NCBI RefSeq assembly: GCF_947503125.1 | Contig: NZ_CANNCR010000002.1 | Location: forward strand, 1 to 64,000 | DNA: 64,000 nucleotides | Origin: an uncultured Metabacillus sp. | GTDB lineage: Bacteria > Bacillota > Bacilli > Bacillales > Bacillaceae | Direction of reading: 5' to 3' | Shown: one piece after another, positions 46,215 through 54,132 of the stretch | How the letters are laid out: each line of letters opens with the position of its first letter | Numbering within the stretch: the stretch's first letter is position 1 | Notes under the pieces: model-generated | Told to the model about the DNA's origin: nothing | Database searches by the model: none | What the model saw: the letters and a program-made list of their open reading frames with translations, nothing else | Program-made: the position numbers and the translations under genes

Positions 46215-46913
46215 GTGATATTTTCGTTAAGTATAAATGTTTTTTTCTCTCTGTTAACAGGGGCCGCCATCTCCATTTTTATTTCAAAATGGTTTAAGGT
46301 GAAAATTGAATATATTTTGTCGATTTGTGCGGGAGTATTATGTGGTGTCTTATTCTTAGAATTGTTACCACATAGTTTATCTGATTTTGGGGTTATTCCT
46401 GTATTCCTTGGAATTTCAATTGGTTTGCCGCTTATGTATTTCATCGATAAGCTGGTTCATCCTCATTCCTTTACTCGGCCAATCGATAAAACAGCTTCAT
46501 TTTATTATCTTATCATTGCGATAATCATACATAATCTTCCTTCTGGAATTGCATTAGGGGATCATGTTGATCATTCCAATCATCTATACCATTTAGTTGT
46601 GTATCACCATATTCCAGAAGGTATGACATTAATGATGATCTTTTTTGCCTCTTCAATAAAAATTCATCAATTACTTACTTGCTTTGCTGTTGTAGCCTTA
46701 AGCTTGGAAGGGTTTTCGGTGATCGGCAAGATGCTCCTGGTTAGTACTGACCCCATACTTGGAGTGTTTCTCGGTATCGCAATAAGTACAATCTGGTTTA
46801 TCTCTATTTTTGAATTATTTTATCCTTCACTAAGAAAAAGTTATCGCTTTTATCACTTTCTTTGCTTATTAACTGGCATTGCTATAGCAGGACTCATTTT
46901 TATTTTTGGCTAA
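46215..46913 (+). CDS. ZIP-family metal transporter
   Basis: A 232-residue membrane protein with about eight helices. The ZIP core is present: HNLPSGIALGDHVDH in the fourth helix region and YHHIPEGMTLMM in the next, providing the His/Glu/Asn metal path. Members move zinc or other divalent metals into the cytosol. GTG start behind GGAGGGGG. The next gene encodes a SmtB/CzrA-like metal sensor, which supports a zinc or related metal as substrate and suggests that the two are linked in regulation. Confidence 0.85.
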   Translation: MIFSLSINVFFSLLTGAAISIFISKWFKVKIEYILSICAGVLCGVLFLELLPHSLSDFGVIPVFLGISIGLPLMYFIDKLVHPHSFTRPIDKTASFYYLIIAIIIHNLPSGIALGDHVDHSNHLYHLVVYHHIPEGMTLMMIFFASSIKIHQLLTCFAVVALSLEGFSVIGKMLLVSTDPILGVFLGIAISTIWFISIFELFYPSLRKSYRFYHFLCLLTGIAIAGLIFIFG

Positions 46914-47007
46914 GATTGACAGTAGCCAAAATTTTTTTTAATATTTAATTACATAACATGTACATATACTCATATTTTGAAATAGATAATTTTTAAGAGG
47001 AGTTTTT

Positions 47008-47331
47008 ATGATGGATGAACAAATCAAGAAAGGACAAACTGAACAGCTAGATGAAGAAACACTGTTTATCGTCTCGCAAACCTTTAAGGCATTAGGGGAT
47101 CCAACCAGAATTAGAATCCTTCATTTACTATCAAATCAAGAGTGTTCCGTGAATGAGATTGCAGAAAGGCTATCATTGTTGCAATCAACGGTTTCACATC
47201 AGCTTCGTTTTTTGAAAAACTTGCGTTTGGTAAAGTATAGGAGAGAAGGGACCACATTATATTATTCTCCTGATGATAGTCATGTAATGAATGTACTAGA
47301 ACAAACGATCCATCATGCTCAGCATCATTGA
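47008..47331 (+). CDS. ArsR/SmtB-family metal-responsive repressor
   Basis: A 107-residue winged-helix repressor: [16 protein letters not shown], then the recognition segment [25 protein letters not shown] and the wing [11 protein letters not shown]. The C-terminal helix has D-x-H ... H-H-x2-H-H ([19 protein letters not shown]), the alpha-5 metal site of SmtB/CzrA-type zinc or cobalt sensors. It should release DNA when metal binds. AGAGGAG precedes the ATG (47008, or the adjacent ATG at 47011). It follows the ZIP transporter by 94 bases, so it may repress a divergent or downstream metal gene or its own operon. Confidence 0.88.
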   Translation: MMDEQIKKGQTEQLDEETLFIVSQTFKALGDPTRIRILHLLSNQECSVNEIAERLSLLQSTVSHQLRFLKNLRLVKYRREGTTLYYSPDDSHVMNVLEQTIHHAQHH

Positions 47332-47364
47332 GCTTTCATTTTCTGTGGAATAAAATGAATGTGT

Positions 47365-47495
47365 ATAAGAAAAGCGCAAGGCGCTTAGCATTCGGCGACA
47401 ATCATAAGGCGAATAGGAATAGAAGGTGTTCTTTACCTTCAATTCCTATTTGACTAGACCCTAGAGCCGGTGGCGCCTGGAGCTAGACACTAAAA
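47365..47495. repeat. Intergenic repeat-like element with an internal hairpin
   Basis: Begins AAAAGCGCAAGGCGCTTAGC and ends GGCGCCTGGAGCTAGACAC, with a central hairpin (AATAGGAAT..AAGGT / ACCTT..ATTCCTATT). The AGCGC...CTAGA composition matches dispersed repeats common in the Bacillus group and partly resembles the block at 32740-32957. Copy number cannot be seen here. Confidence 0.5.
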
Positions 47496-47572
47496 CTAAG
47501 TACAAAATTTCTTTCTTAAACTTTTAAAGAAAAGGGATTAACATGTCGGTACTTGACGAAAAGAAGGAAAGC

Positions 47573-47619
47573 AAAGGGGTCTGACTCCTCCATTTTTTGG
47601 GGAATGTACCCCTTTTTTG
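47573..47619 (+). terminator. Terminator-like hairpin
   Basis: AAAGGGGT pairs with ACCCCTTT across a 27-base loop, followed by TTTTGTTTT. It is remote from the ArsR gene (240 bases after its stop) and may belong to a lost gene. Confidence 0.5.
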
Positions 47620-47769
47620 TTTTACAAAAATATCCTCGACAATCTTTTTTAAATAACTTTTCATTCTTAAAAGGGTTTAGCGTGTATGAAAAAGAAGTAA
47701 CATATAAGATTATTTTTTATCGTACATTGTAAAATTATGATATTTTTTTAAGAAGGAAGGTAAGTGGAA

Positions 47770-48246
47770 ATGAGCAAGGATTTTTTTGCTAACTATAAAG
47801 AGTATATTATGATTCCGAAACAAGAAGAAACTGTAAAGCAAAAAAAATTTGATCCTGAAGACTATGCCTCACATTTTATCCTCACTCTATCACTTTATGA
47901 CTCACTTTTATCAAGCTGGAACGAAGCTGAGAAATATGAAGTTGATGTCAACAAAAGTATCGAAAAAGTATTGAAGCAAATGAATCAATCACATGAGGGG
48001 GTTTATCATTTCCAATTGCTTGAGTTTGAAACTGATAAGTCATATTTTGTTTTATCGTTATCATGTAAAGAAAAAATAGAGGAGAAGGAAGCTGAAGCAT
48101 GCATTAGCTACATAATAGAAAAAATAATCTCAAACCCTTTTTATGTTCGCCACTCCTGGTTCCGGCTTATTGGGAATAAAGGAAGAGTTAAACGGAAGCT
48201 CTTTTGTTTTTCATTTAAAGAATACATCTATGAAAAAATGACATGA
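47770..48246 (+). CDS. Conserved hypothetical protein, 158 residues
   Basis: A soluble, charged protein without signal peptide, membrane helix or familiar motif. It mixes helices (EKYEVDVNKSIEKVLKQMNQ) with a strand-rich middle (YHFQLLEFETDKSYFVLSLSC). I chose ATG 47770, nine bases after AAGGAAGG; a GTG two codons earlier is too close to the site. No terminator is evident before the T-box region that follows. I do not recognise the family. Confidence 0.65.
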   Translation: MSKDFFANYKEYIMIPKQEETVKQKKFDPEDYASHFILTLSLYDSLLSSWNEAEKYEVDVNKSIEKVLKQMNQSHEGVYHFQLLEFETDKSYFVLSLSCKEKIEEKEAEACISYIIEKIISNPFYVRHSWFRLIGNKGRVKRKLFCFSFKEYIYEKMT

Positions 48247-48305
48247 ATCGAAATAATCATTAATAATAAATGGAAATGGCTATAATAAAAAATGAAATAA
48301 ATGTC

Positions 48306-48334
48306 TTGATAATGAAAAATTTCTTTGGTATAAT
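48306..48334 (+). promoter_or_regulatory. Sigma-A promoter of the leuA T-box transcript
   Basis: TTGATA and TATAAT are exactly 17 bases apart, about 35 bases before the T-box stem I. This is the best promoter in the window. Confidence 0.85.
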
Positions 48335-48369
48335 ATTCTAAATATTTAAATACATTGAAGAGGACTAGT

Positions 48370-48625
48370 AGGATTTTTTAAGCGATCAGAGAGCTGTTGG
48401 TTGGTGCGAAACAGACGTGGATGAAATCCGAACTCACCTTGAAGTAGCTCGCTGAAATGAAGCAAGAGTAGGTGGAGACGGAGCCTAACCGTTACAGTAG
48501 GAGGATATAAGGTTTATAAAACCCGTATCTGCTTAAGTGCATATCGTTTTGGTATGAATTAGAGTGGTACCGCGTAAGATGTTAACAGTCTTTCGTCTCT
48601 ATTATTAGAGATGAAAGGCTTTTTT
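48370..48625 (+). promoter_or_regulatory. T-box riboswitch, leucine type (CUC specifier)
   Basis: Senses uncharged tRNA-Leu and lets transcription of leuA proceed when leucine is short. Stem I begins near 48370, with the conserved GGTGCGAA loop at 48402-48409 and the specifier region GAACTCACC, in which CTC (48433-48435) is a leucine codon. The T-box AGAGTGGTACCGCG (48561-48574) pairs with the tRNA end. The terminator stem AGTCTTTCGTCTCT / AGAGATGAAAGGCT with TTTTT is at 48587-48625. The codon assignment is by position in the specifier loop and agrees with the gene. Confidence 0.92.
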
Positions 48626-48679
48626 GTGTTCTAACAGCACTTATTGATAATAAGTATGATATATGAAAGGGTGGAAAAG

Positions 48680-50383
48680 ATGAAAAATATTAGCAAGTAT
48701 ACAAGAGGGTATTTTATGCCTCCAGTGGAGAGTATGAAATGGGCGCAAAAGGAGTATATAACAGAAGCTCCAACTTGGTGTAGTGTCGATCTTCGGGATG
48801 GAAACCAGGCGTTAGTTGTTCCAATGACGTTGGAAGAAAAACTTGAATATTTTCAATTACTTGTAAAAATTGGTTTTAAAGAGATCGAAGTGGGCTTCCC
48901 TGCTGCTTCAGAAACAGAATATACGTTTCTACGTACGTTAATTGAACAAGAATTGATTCCTGATGATGTGACAATTCAAGTATTAACACAGTCCAGGGAT
49001 CATATTATCAAAAAAACATTTGAATCTCTTAAAGGTGCAAAGAATGCAGTCGTTCATCTTTACAATTCCACCTCAGTTGCTCAACGTGAACAGGTATTTA
49101 AAAAGTCAAAAGAAGAAATTATTGACATTGCTGTTTCTGGTGCAAAATTATTACAGAAATATGCAGCGGAAACGGAAGGGAGCTTCAAGTTTCAATATTC
49201 ACCAGAAAGTTTTACTGGCACAGAAGTAGAATTTTCACTTGAGATCTGTAATCGCGTGCTAGATGTATGGCAGCCTACTCCTGAAAACAAAGTAATTATT
49301 AACTTGCCGGCAACTGTCTCTATGTCAATGCCACATGTATACGCAAGTCAAATTGAATACATGAGTGAGCATTTAAACTATCGAGAAAATGTCATTCTGT
49401 CACTTCATCCACATAATGACAGAGGTAGCGGAATAGCTGATGCGGAGCTTGGAATGCTTGCCGGAGGACAGAGGGTTGAAGGAACGTTGTTTGGAAATGG
49501 CGAAAGAACAGGTAATGTCGATATCGTTACACTTGCATTAAATATGTATTCACATGGGGTAGATCCAGAGCTTAATTTTGAAAACATCCCAGAAATCATT
49601 GAGGTATATGAACGTATGACCAAAATGAAAGTGTATGATCGCCAGCCATATGGCGGCAAGCTTGTATTCGCGGCATTTTCTGGTTCCCATCAAGATGCGA
49701 TTGCGAAGGGAATGAAATGGCGCGAGGAAAATGAATGTGAGCATTGGACGGTTCCTTATTTGTTAATTGATCCTAAAGATATTGGCAGAGAGTATGAAGG
49801 TGATGTCATTCGGATTAACAGCCAATCCGGTAAAGGCGGTATAGGCTATGTGCTTGAACAACAATATGGCCTTGACCTGCCGCAAAAAATGCGGGAAAGT
49901 TTTGGTTACAGTGTGAAAGATGTTTCCGATCGTCAAAATAAAGAACTTATGCCTGAAGAAATCTATGATATATTCTTAAAACAATATGTAAATATTCAGA
50001 CTCCTATTGAATTTAAAAATTATCGTTTTACCCATTATGATGACTATCAAACGATCATCAATATTAACATAAACGGTGAGATACATGAAATTGAAGGTGA
50101 AGGTAACGGAAGACTAGATGCAATCAGTAATGCTTTGCAATCTAATTTAGGAATTGTTTACACAGATTTGGTTTATAAGGAACACGCTCTGGAAATCGGT
50201 TCAAAATCAAATGCTGTCTCATATGTTGGAATTACCGCTGAGGATGGAACTGTGTATTGGGGATGCGGAATAGATGTTGATATTATGACTTCTTCTGTAA
50301 AAGCATTATTTAGCGCGATTAACAACATGGTGAAAAATAAAAAACTTCAAATCGAAAAGGGCAATTCAGTAACAATTAAATAA
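48680..50383 (+). CDS. leuA: 2-isopropylmalate synthase (long LeuA form)
   Basis: First committed step of leucine synthesis: acetyl-CoA plus 2-ketoisovalerate gives 2-isopropylmalate. The roughly 567-residue protein starts with an N-terminal extension (KNISKYTRGYFMPPVESMKW), has the TIM-barrel metal and catalytic motifs DLRDGNQAL and LHPHNDRGSG, and ends in a regulatory domain with the ACT-like alternating pattern that binds leucine. This is the longer LeuA type, distinct from the leuABCD-operon form; no leuBCD follows. I start it at ATG 48680 because GAAAGGGTGG lies just before it; the open frame begins at 48644, inside the T-box terminator region. Confidence 0.93.
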   Translation: MKNISKYTRGYFMPPVESMKWAQKEYITEAPTWCSVDLRDGNQALVVPMTLEEKLEYFQLLVKIGFKEIEVGFPAASETEYTFLRTLIEQELIPDDVTIQVLTQSRDHIIKKTFESLKGAKNAVVHLYNSTSVAQREQVFKKSKEEIIDIAVSGAKLLQKYAAETEGSFKFQYSPESFTGTEVEFSLEICNRVLDVWQPTPENKVIINLPATVSMSMPHVYASQIEYMSEHLNYRENVILSLHPHNDRGSGIADAELGMLAGGQRVEGTLFGNGERTGNVDIVTLALNMYSHGVDPELNFENIPEIIEVYERMTKMKVYDRQPYGGKLVFAAFSGSHQDAIAKGMKWREENECEHWTVPYLLIDPKDIGREYEGDVIRINSQSGKGGIGYVLEQQYGLDLPQKMRESFGYSVKDVSDRQNKELMPEEIYDIFLKQYVNIQTPIEFKNYRFTHYDDYQTIINININGEIHEIEGEGNGRLDAISNALQSNLGIVYTDLVYKEHALEIGSKSNAVSYVGITAEDGTVYWGCGIDVDIMTSSVKALFSAINNMVKNKKLQIEKGNSVTIK

Positions 50384-50398
50384 GGATAAAATAAGATT

Positions 50399-50430
50399 GG
50401 CGTTGTCAGATGACAACGCCTCTCATTTTA
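50399..50430. terminator. Terminator after leuA
   Basis: GGCGTTGTC and GACAACGCC form a perfect 9-base stem around AGAT, followed by TCTCATTTT. The next gene faces it, so it may act in both directions. Confidence 0.85.
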
Positions 50431-50437
50431 TAAAACA

Positions 50438-51472
50438 TTACATGTGTTTATCGCTAATCTTTGAAAGATCTAGTGTGATCTCCTCTGTTTCAAACCCAAT
50501 AGAAGTTGACAAATCTACTACATCAATAGAAGCCGTCATGTAATCAGAAGCGGATAATACTTCTTGATCAATTCCATCTAAAGAAAAGTTTACAATATTT
50601 TTTGTTTCATCAGTAGTAATCTCATAAAGCTCCCACCCGTCACTTGCCTTGCCTCCTGATTGGTGGAACTCAAGATTTAACCGATAGGCGACATTTGGTT
50701 TATCGGAAATTTGAAATGATAGTGTTGAGTGATTCCAATCAGCTAGTTTTGGCAGTTGAAGCAGCCTGCTTTCATCAATTTTCATGCCGCTTTCCTCCTC
50801 AAGATAGGAATGCAGTTTACTATTTTCCAGCACATTTGGAAGTTGGCTGTTTTCATGCTCTGTTCGTAAATAGAAGGCCTCGTTACTATATACATCGTCA
50901 ACCTCCACCTTATGTGTCGCCCCATATAATAAGACATAGTCATCAGCAATAATCTCCTGCGGGTAGTAAGCATGAAACTTTTCATTATAATTCCAAAAGG
51001 CATCCCACTGTAATTCAGGTGCTTCGATGCCCCTTACAGTCAGCCATTTAGAAAACGGGAGGTGGTGGGATGGAAAGTAGAAATAGGCAAAATGATGGCC
51101 ATATTCATGTGACAGTGTCTCAGCATAGTCAGTCGGGTTGGTGTACGTATCACCTTGATACAATGTAATTGAACTAGTTAACGCATGATAGCTCCCTTTA
51201 GTAAATGAGGATGAATGAGTCCCCCCAATAATGGAAACCTCTTGTAAAGAGTAAATTTCTTTCCCATGTTTATTTTTTACTAATTGTTGATATAAATCAA
51301 TGAGTTTTGCTTGATCCCATTCTTCTGAATAGCTCAAAAACTGAATACCTTCAGGTGACTGATAAGAAGCAATTGCTTTCTTATTAATACCGGTAGAATC
51401 AAAGCTTATAAGAATGGGAAATGTTAATACTAATATAATAAAAAACTGTCGTAATTTTAGCATCCATGTCAC
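50438..51472 (-). CDS. Secreted or membrane-anchored putative metallopeptidase (HEYGH motif)
   Basis: A protein of about 344 residues with an N-terminal hydrophobic segment (FIILVLTFPILIS) that is a signal peptide or anchor. Residues near 145 contain LSHEYGHHFAYFYF, a HExxH zinc site of gluzincin type, and a possible third ligand region (YYPQEIIADDYVLLYGA) lies about 40 residues later. The C-terminal 130 residues are beta-rich with a VxYRLNLEF segment. Start is GTG 51472 or ATG 51463, behind AAGGATG. I do not recognise a named family; a neutral zinc peptidase with a surface role is the likely reading. Confidence 0.72.
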   Translation of the reverse strand: MTWMLKLRQFFIILVLTFPILISFDSTGINKKAIASYQSPEGIQFLSYSEEWDQAKLIDLYQQLVKNKHGKEIYSLQEVSIIGGTHSSSFTKGSYHALTSSITLYQGDTYTNPTDYAETLSHEYGHHFAYFYFPSHHLPFSKWLTVRGIEAPELQWDAFWNYNEKFHAYYPQEIIADDYVLLYGATHKVEVDDVYSNEAFYLRTEHENSQLPNVLENSKLHSYLEEESGMKIDESRLLQLPKLADWNHSTLSFQISDKPNVAYRLNLEFHQSGGKASDGWELYEITTDETKNIVNFSLDGIDQEVLSASDYMTASIDVVDLSTSIGFETEEITLDLSKISDKHM

Positions 51473-51710
51473 ATCCTTGGATTTATTTTATCATGAATGC
51501 CTGTAAAGGTAATTGGAAATTTGTTTATACGAATAGGTTAATCAACCAGTTTGTTAGAATATGAAGCTAGAAGAAATGAGGAAGATAATATGTAAAAATT
51601 TACAGCATAAAATTTTTAAAAAATAGTTTTCAAATATTAGGTAATTGTGTATGATATAAATAATCAGAAAATACAGAAAAGATAGAAAAAGAAATGTGAG
51701 GTGCTTTTAA

Positions 51711-51965
51711 ATGAAATTTGTAAACATTCCTTCAGAAAATCTTCTTGAAACCAATCCTTTTGTACATTATTTACAGGAGGGAGACCTTCTTCACAGATCG
51801 GAAAATGAACTCATTTTGAAGCATTTACACGAGCTTCCAGTTGACTTTATGGAAATGACGTTATTTGATATAGATGGTTATGGATGTGTATATGCATTTT
51901 CACATATTACAAATCTTCAACTTGGAGAGATTGAAACAAAAGCTGCTGTATTTAAACAAATATAA
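51711..51965 (+). CDS. Small conserved hypothetical protein, 84 residues
   Basis: A small acidic soluble protein (MKFVNIPSENLLETNPFVHY...) with no known motif. GTGAGGTG lies about 7 bases before the ATG, and an AT-rich promoter-like region is upstream. Its last three codons (CAA ATA and stop TAA, preceded by AAA) lie in the arm of a 25-base inverted repeat shared with the convergent small gene. Confidence 0.65.
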   Translation: MKFVNIPSENLLETNPFVHYLQEGDLLHRSENELILKHLHELPVDFMEMTLFDIDGYGCVYAFSHITNLQLGEIETKAAVFKQI

Positions 51966-52008
51966 TGAAAGGGGCTGTTTTTTAACAGCCCCTTTCATTA
52001 TATTTGTT
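51955..52008. terminator. Perfect bidirectional hairpin spanning both stop codons
   Basis: Two perfect 25-base arms (51955-51979 and 51984-52008) surround a TTTT loop. The arms include the last codons and stop codons of the genes on both sides, so each gene ends inside the hairpin. The GGGGCTGTT/AACAGCCCC core followed by TTTCATTATATTTG is a good terminator in both directions. Confidence 0.9.
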
Positions 52009-52126
52009 CCATTTTGATCAATTGGTCAACTTTTGCCTTATAAGTCATTTCCTGAAGCTGATAGTCGGTTAATAGGGTAAATGGATAATAATCCTTCAAA
52101 AGATCTTTTAATTCTAATCGAGACAT
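51998..52126 (-). CDS. Small conserved-type protein, 42 residues
   Basis: A short gene that is too small for ordinary cut-offs. The peptide starts MSRLELKDLLKDYYPFTLL and ends KVDQLIKMEQI, highly charged and probably helical. AAAGGTGGTG lies at normal distance before the ATG at 52126. Both the ribosome site and the placement of its stop in the shared terminator argue that it is real. I do not recognise the family. Confidence 0.6.
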   Translation of the reverse strand: MSRLELKDLLKDYYPFTLLTDYQLQEMTYKAKVDQLIKMEQI

Positions 52127-52281
52127 GTTAGACACCACCTTTTATCATCACGTGTACTTTTAGGTAACATAGGAACAGGGATAATAATAAAGGAATGAAG
52201 TGTGTGTGAAAAATGAAGGATTTCACCAATTCTTGTCGAAACAATGAATGGATGTTTACAACAGAAAGGGAGTAAGTCATT

Positions 52282-52602
52282 ATGAATCGTTTTCAGCTTG
52301 TCGGAATTTTACTAATTTGCGTTTTTACCTTACTAGCAGGAGGCTGTGGTGCATCGGGAGACGTGCAAACAGGTGATTCCGAAACTAATAAGTCTGAACA
52401 AAAGATAGAGAAAAACCCCGTTGCCACAATTACAATGGAAAGCAATCAGATCATTAAGGTTGAATTGTACCCGAATATTGCTCCAAACACAGTTAATAAT
52501 TTTATTAGTCTGGCACAATCAGGGTTTTATGATGGGGTGATTTTTCATCGAGTGATTCCTGGTTTTATGATTCAAGGCGGTGACCCGGAAGGTACCGGTA
52601 TA
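52282..52602 (+). pseudogene. Lipoprotein cyclophilin (peptidyl-prolyl isomerase) cut by a prophage
   Basis: The first 107 residues are a lipoprotein signal (LLAGGC, Cys22) and the first half of a cyclophilin domain: [40 protein letters not shown] and [14 protein letters not shown]. In intact proteins the next residues are usually MGGPGY or similar and about 90 more follow. Here the frame turns into unrelated sequence at GGTACCGGTAT (52591-52601) and stops at 52609-52611. GAAAGGGAG precedes the ATG. The break coincides with the start of phage sequence, so the rest of the gene probably lies at the other end of the prophage, outside the window. Confidence 0.82.
52591..52602. other. Probable prophage attachment site (attL or attR)
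   Basis: Cyclophilin homology ends within GGTACCGGTAT and phage-like sequence starts directly after it. The shared core must lie at or just before this point, but its exact extent needs the other junction. Confidence 0.55.
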
Positions 52603-52697
52603 GTGAGTTAAATACGCTACCAAAACTGCTAGAGGACTACCTGGAGAAACGTGACCTTAAGCATTTACAATTTAAAGTGGTTGTTAAGGTTGCTTAA
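52602..52697 (+). pseudogene. Orphan C-terminal reading frame at the phage junction
   Basis: Immediately after the junction an open frame, without start codon or ribosome site, encodes [20 protein letters not shown] and then HLQFKVVVKVA before a stop. It reads away from the cyclophilin gene in a different frame. It looks like the charged C-terminal tail of a phage protein whose main part would be joined in front of it if the phage circularised. A site-specific recombinase is one candidate; I cannot confirm that. Confidence 0.45.
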
Positions 52698-53056
52698 TTG
52701 GACAAGCTACTTCCTCCCCACTTTAGCGAAGTACAGGGAGGGAGAATGGGGGACTTAAATTCAAATGAAATGAGAAGGGGAGAGGTTAATTATTTATATT
52801 CCAAGTGGATAAACGTAGTTTAGACGCTTGACCAAGCATTTAAGACGCACTTGTTCTTAGTCTTAAATGTGCGGTAGGCTCTTGATAACTTAAAACCTTG
52901 GGGAAAGCTCAGTTTACAAAGAACGTAAACTTCACCTTGCATTTCCCCAAACCCCATTGCACATAGACTTTTAGATAACTTCAAAAAAAAGTACCATTTT
53001 TATCTACTAGTATAATTAGGTTTATATATTAGGAGAGAGAAATGGTACTTTTTTAA
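52698..53056. other. Structured non-coding region next to the attachment site
   Basis: No gene is visible in these 359 bases. Four inverted repeats are: CCTCCCC-ACTT / AAGT-ACAGGGAGG (52712-52742); GCATTTAAGAC / GTCTTAAATGTGC (52836-52872); TTGGGGAAA-x5-GTTTAC / GTAAAC-x11-TTTCCCCAA (52898-52948), a nested stem; and AAAAAAGTACCATTT / AAATGGTACTTTTTT (52983-53055), which can end the following minus-strand gene. Confidence 0.6.
52983..53055 (-). terminator. Terminator after the first phage-region gene
   Basis: AAAAAAGTACCATTT and AAATGGTACTTTTTTTT are perfect arms around a 40-base AT-rich loop, starting right at the stop codon of the minus-strand gene. The long loop makes it unusual but the T-run is good. 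Confidence 0.6.
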
Positions 53057-54109
53057 TTAAGCAAATAACTTATCTAATTCATCAATTAATTCAGGAGCAA
53101 AAATATCTTCTTCTAATTTCACATTTCTAATCTGATACAATAAATTTGGAGTATTAATATCTATTAATAAATCTGCTAATTGTTGAAAATTTTCTACATA
53201 TGAGCTTGAAAGCCTAACCTTACCCATTTTTCTAGATGTAAATGCATTTTCATGCCTGTTTTGTGCATTGATCAATAGGTTGGAATATACTAATTGATTT
53301 AATTCTTCTTTAGATTCTTTACGTTTAACCTGTTCCAAAAGTAAGTTTACTAACTCATTTCGCTCTTCAACTATGTATTTCTCATTGATTGTAATGTCAT
53401 ATGCAGTAAAGTAAAAATCAATATCACTACTATCCTGTAAATGGATCTTGGTCTTATTTCTGAATTTTCTCCAATCCTTAGAAACACGGACAGAGGACAT
53501 TGTTTTATATCCCAATTCTTCAAGTACACTTTTCTCAATTTCCATTATCAATTTTAGTTCATCTGGACTTGCGGTTCTTGTGGAATAAGTATCTTTATCG
53601 GAGACTTTGATGATTTTATTGTACATGATTACACGTTTATCCATGAGGGAGTTTAATGAAGTTTCAATTATACTTTTAAAGCTGCTCGTACTTGTATTAT
53701 AAAAGTCATAAATGACTTTTTCTTCAATTTCAGTATACTTTGATAAATTTTGAATAAGTTCTCTACATTCACTATAATTACAATTTACCATTCCGATTGT
53801 TAACATTAATTTACTTCTACTAATTGAAATATGGCCTTTACATTGTGCAAGTAAATCAGTAATTAATAACTGTATGAGATTTCCGTATATAGAGTTCTTA
53901 CCACGATTTTCAATTTTAGGAAGGGGAGTTTTATAGACTTCTTCTATAAAAAATTTATGTCCCATCTTGCTATATTTACAATATCTAGATATTTCCTTTA
54001 ATTGTGCCTCTCTTGAATTCTTACTTTTTTTAATTTCCATTCCTAATTCAACACATAATTCTTTATAATTTTTAAATGTTTGACCTGATTTTAATTTTTC
54101 GATTTTCAT
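53057..54109 (-). CDS. Phage or plasmid-associated protein of unknown function, 350 residues
   Basis: A soluble, charged protein. Its N-terminal 60 residues (FKNYKELCVELGMEIKKSKN, then QLKEISRYCKYSKMGHKFFI, EEVY) form a pattern I associate with many phage and plasmid proteins of Firmicutes, which looks like a winged helix, so DNA binding is likely. Residues 80-300 are helical without known motifs. AGGAGGAATAAATT precedes the ATG. It lies last before the attachment site, a usual place for cargo genes that are not needed for phage growth. A replication or regulatory role is possible but unproven. Confidence 0.65.
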   Translation of the reverse strand: MKIEKLKSGQTFKNYKELCVELGMEIKKSKNSREAQLKEISRYCKYSKMGHKFFIEEVYKTPLPKIENRGKNSIYGNLIQLLITDLLAQCKGHISISRSKLMLTIGMVNCNYSECRELIQNLSKYTEIEEKVIYDFYNTSTSSFKSIIETSLNSLMDKRVIMYNKIIKVSDKDTYSTRTASPDELKLIMEIEKSVLEELGYKTMSSVRVSKDWRKFRNKTKIHLQDSSDIDFYFTAYDITINEKYIVEERNELVNLLLEQVKRKESKEELNQLVYSNLLINAQNRHENAFTSRKMGKVRLSSSYVENFQQLADLLIDINTPNLLYQIRNVKLEEDIFAPELIDELDKLFA

Positions 54110-54132
54110 AATTTATTCCTCCGAATTTAATA

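Larger units (their letters stand above)
47332..47769. other. Intergenic region with a repeat-like block and a terminator-like hairpin
   Basis: No gene is visible. It holds a repeat-like element (47365-47495) and a hairpin (47573-47619); the last 150 bases are AT-rich and presumably carry the promoter of the next gene. Confidence 0.5.

Noticed and set aside
52711-52760. IS200/IS605-like end hairpin next to the phage junction
   Set aside because: The CCTCCCC/GGGAGG stem resembles such ends, but no TnpA or TnpB coding sequence is near and the peptide before it does not look like TnpB.
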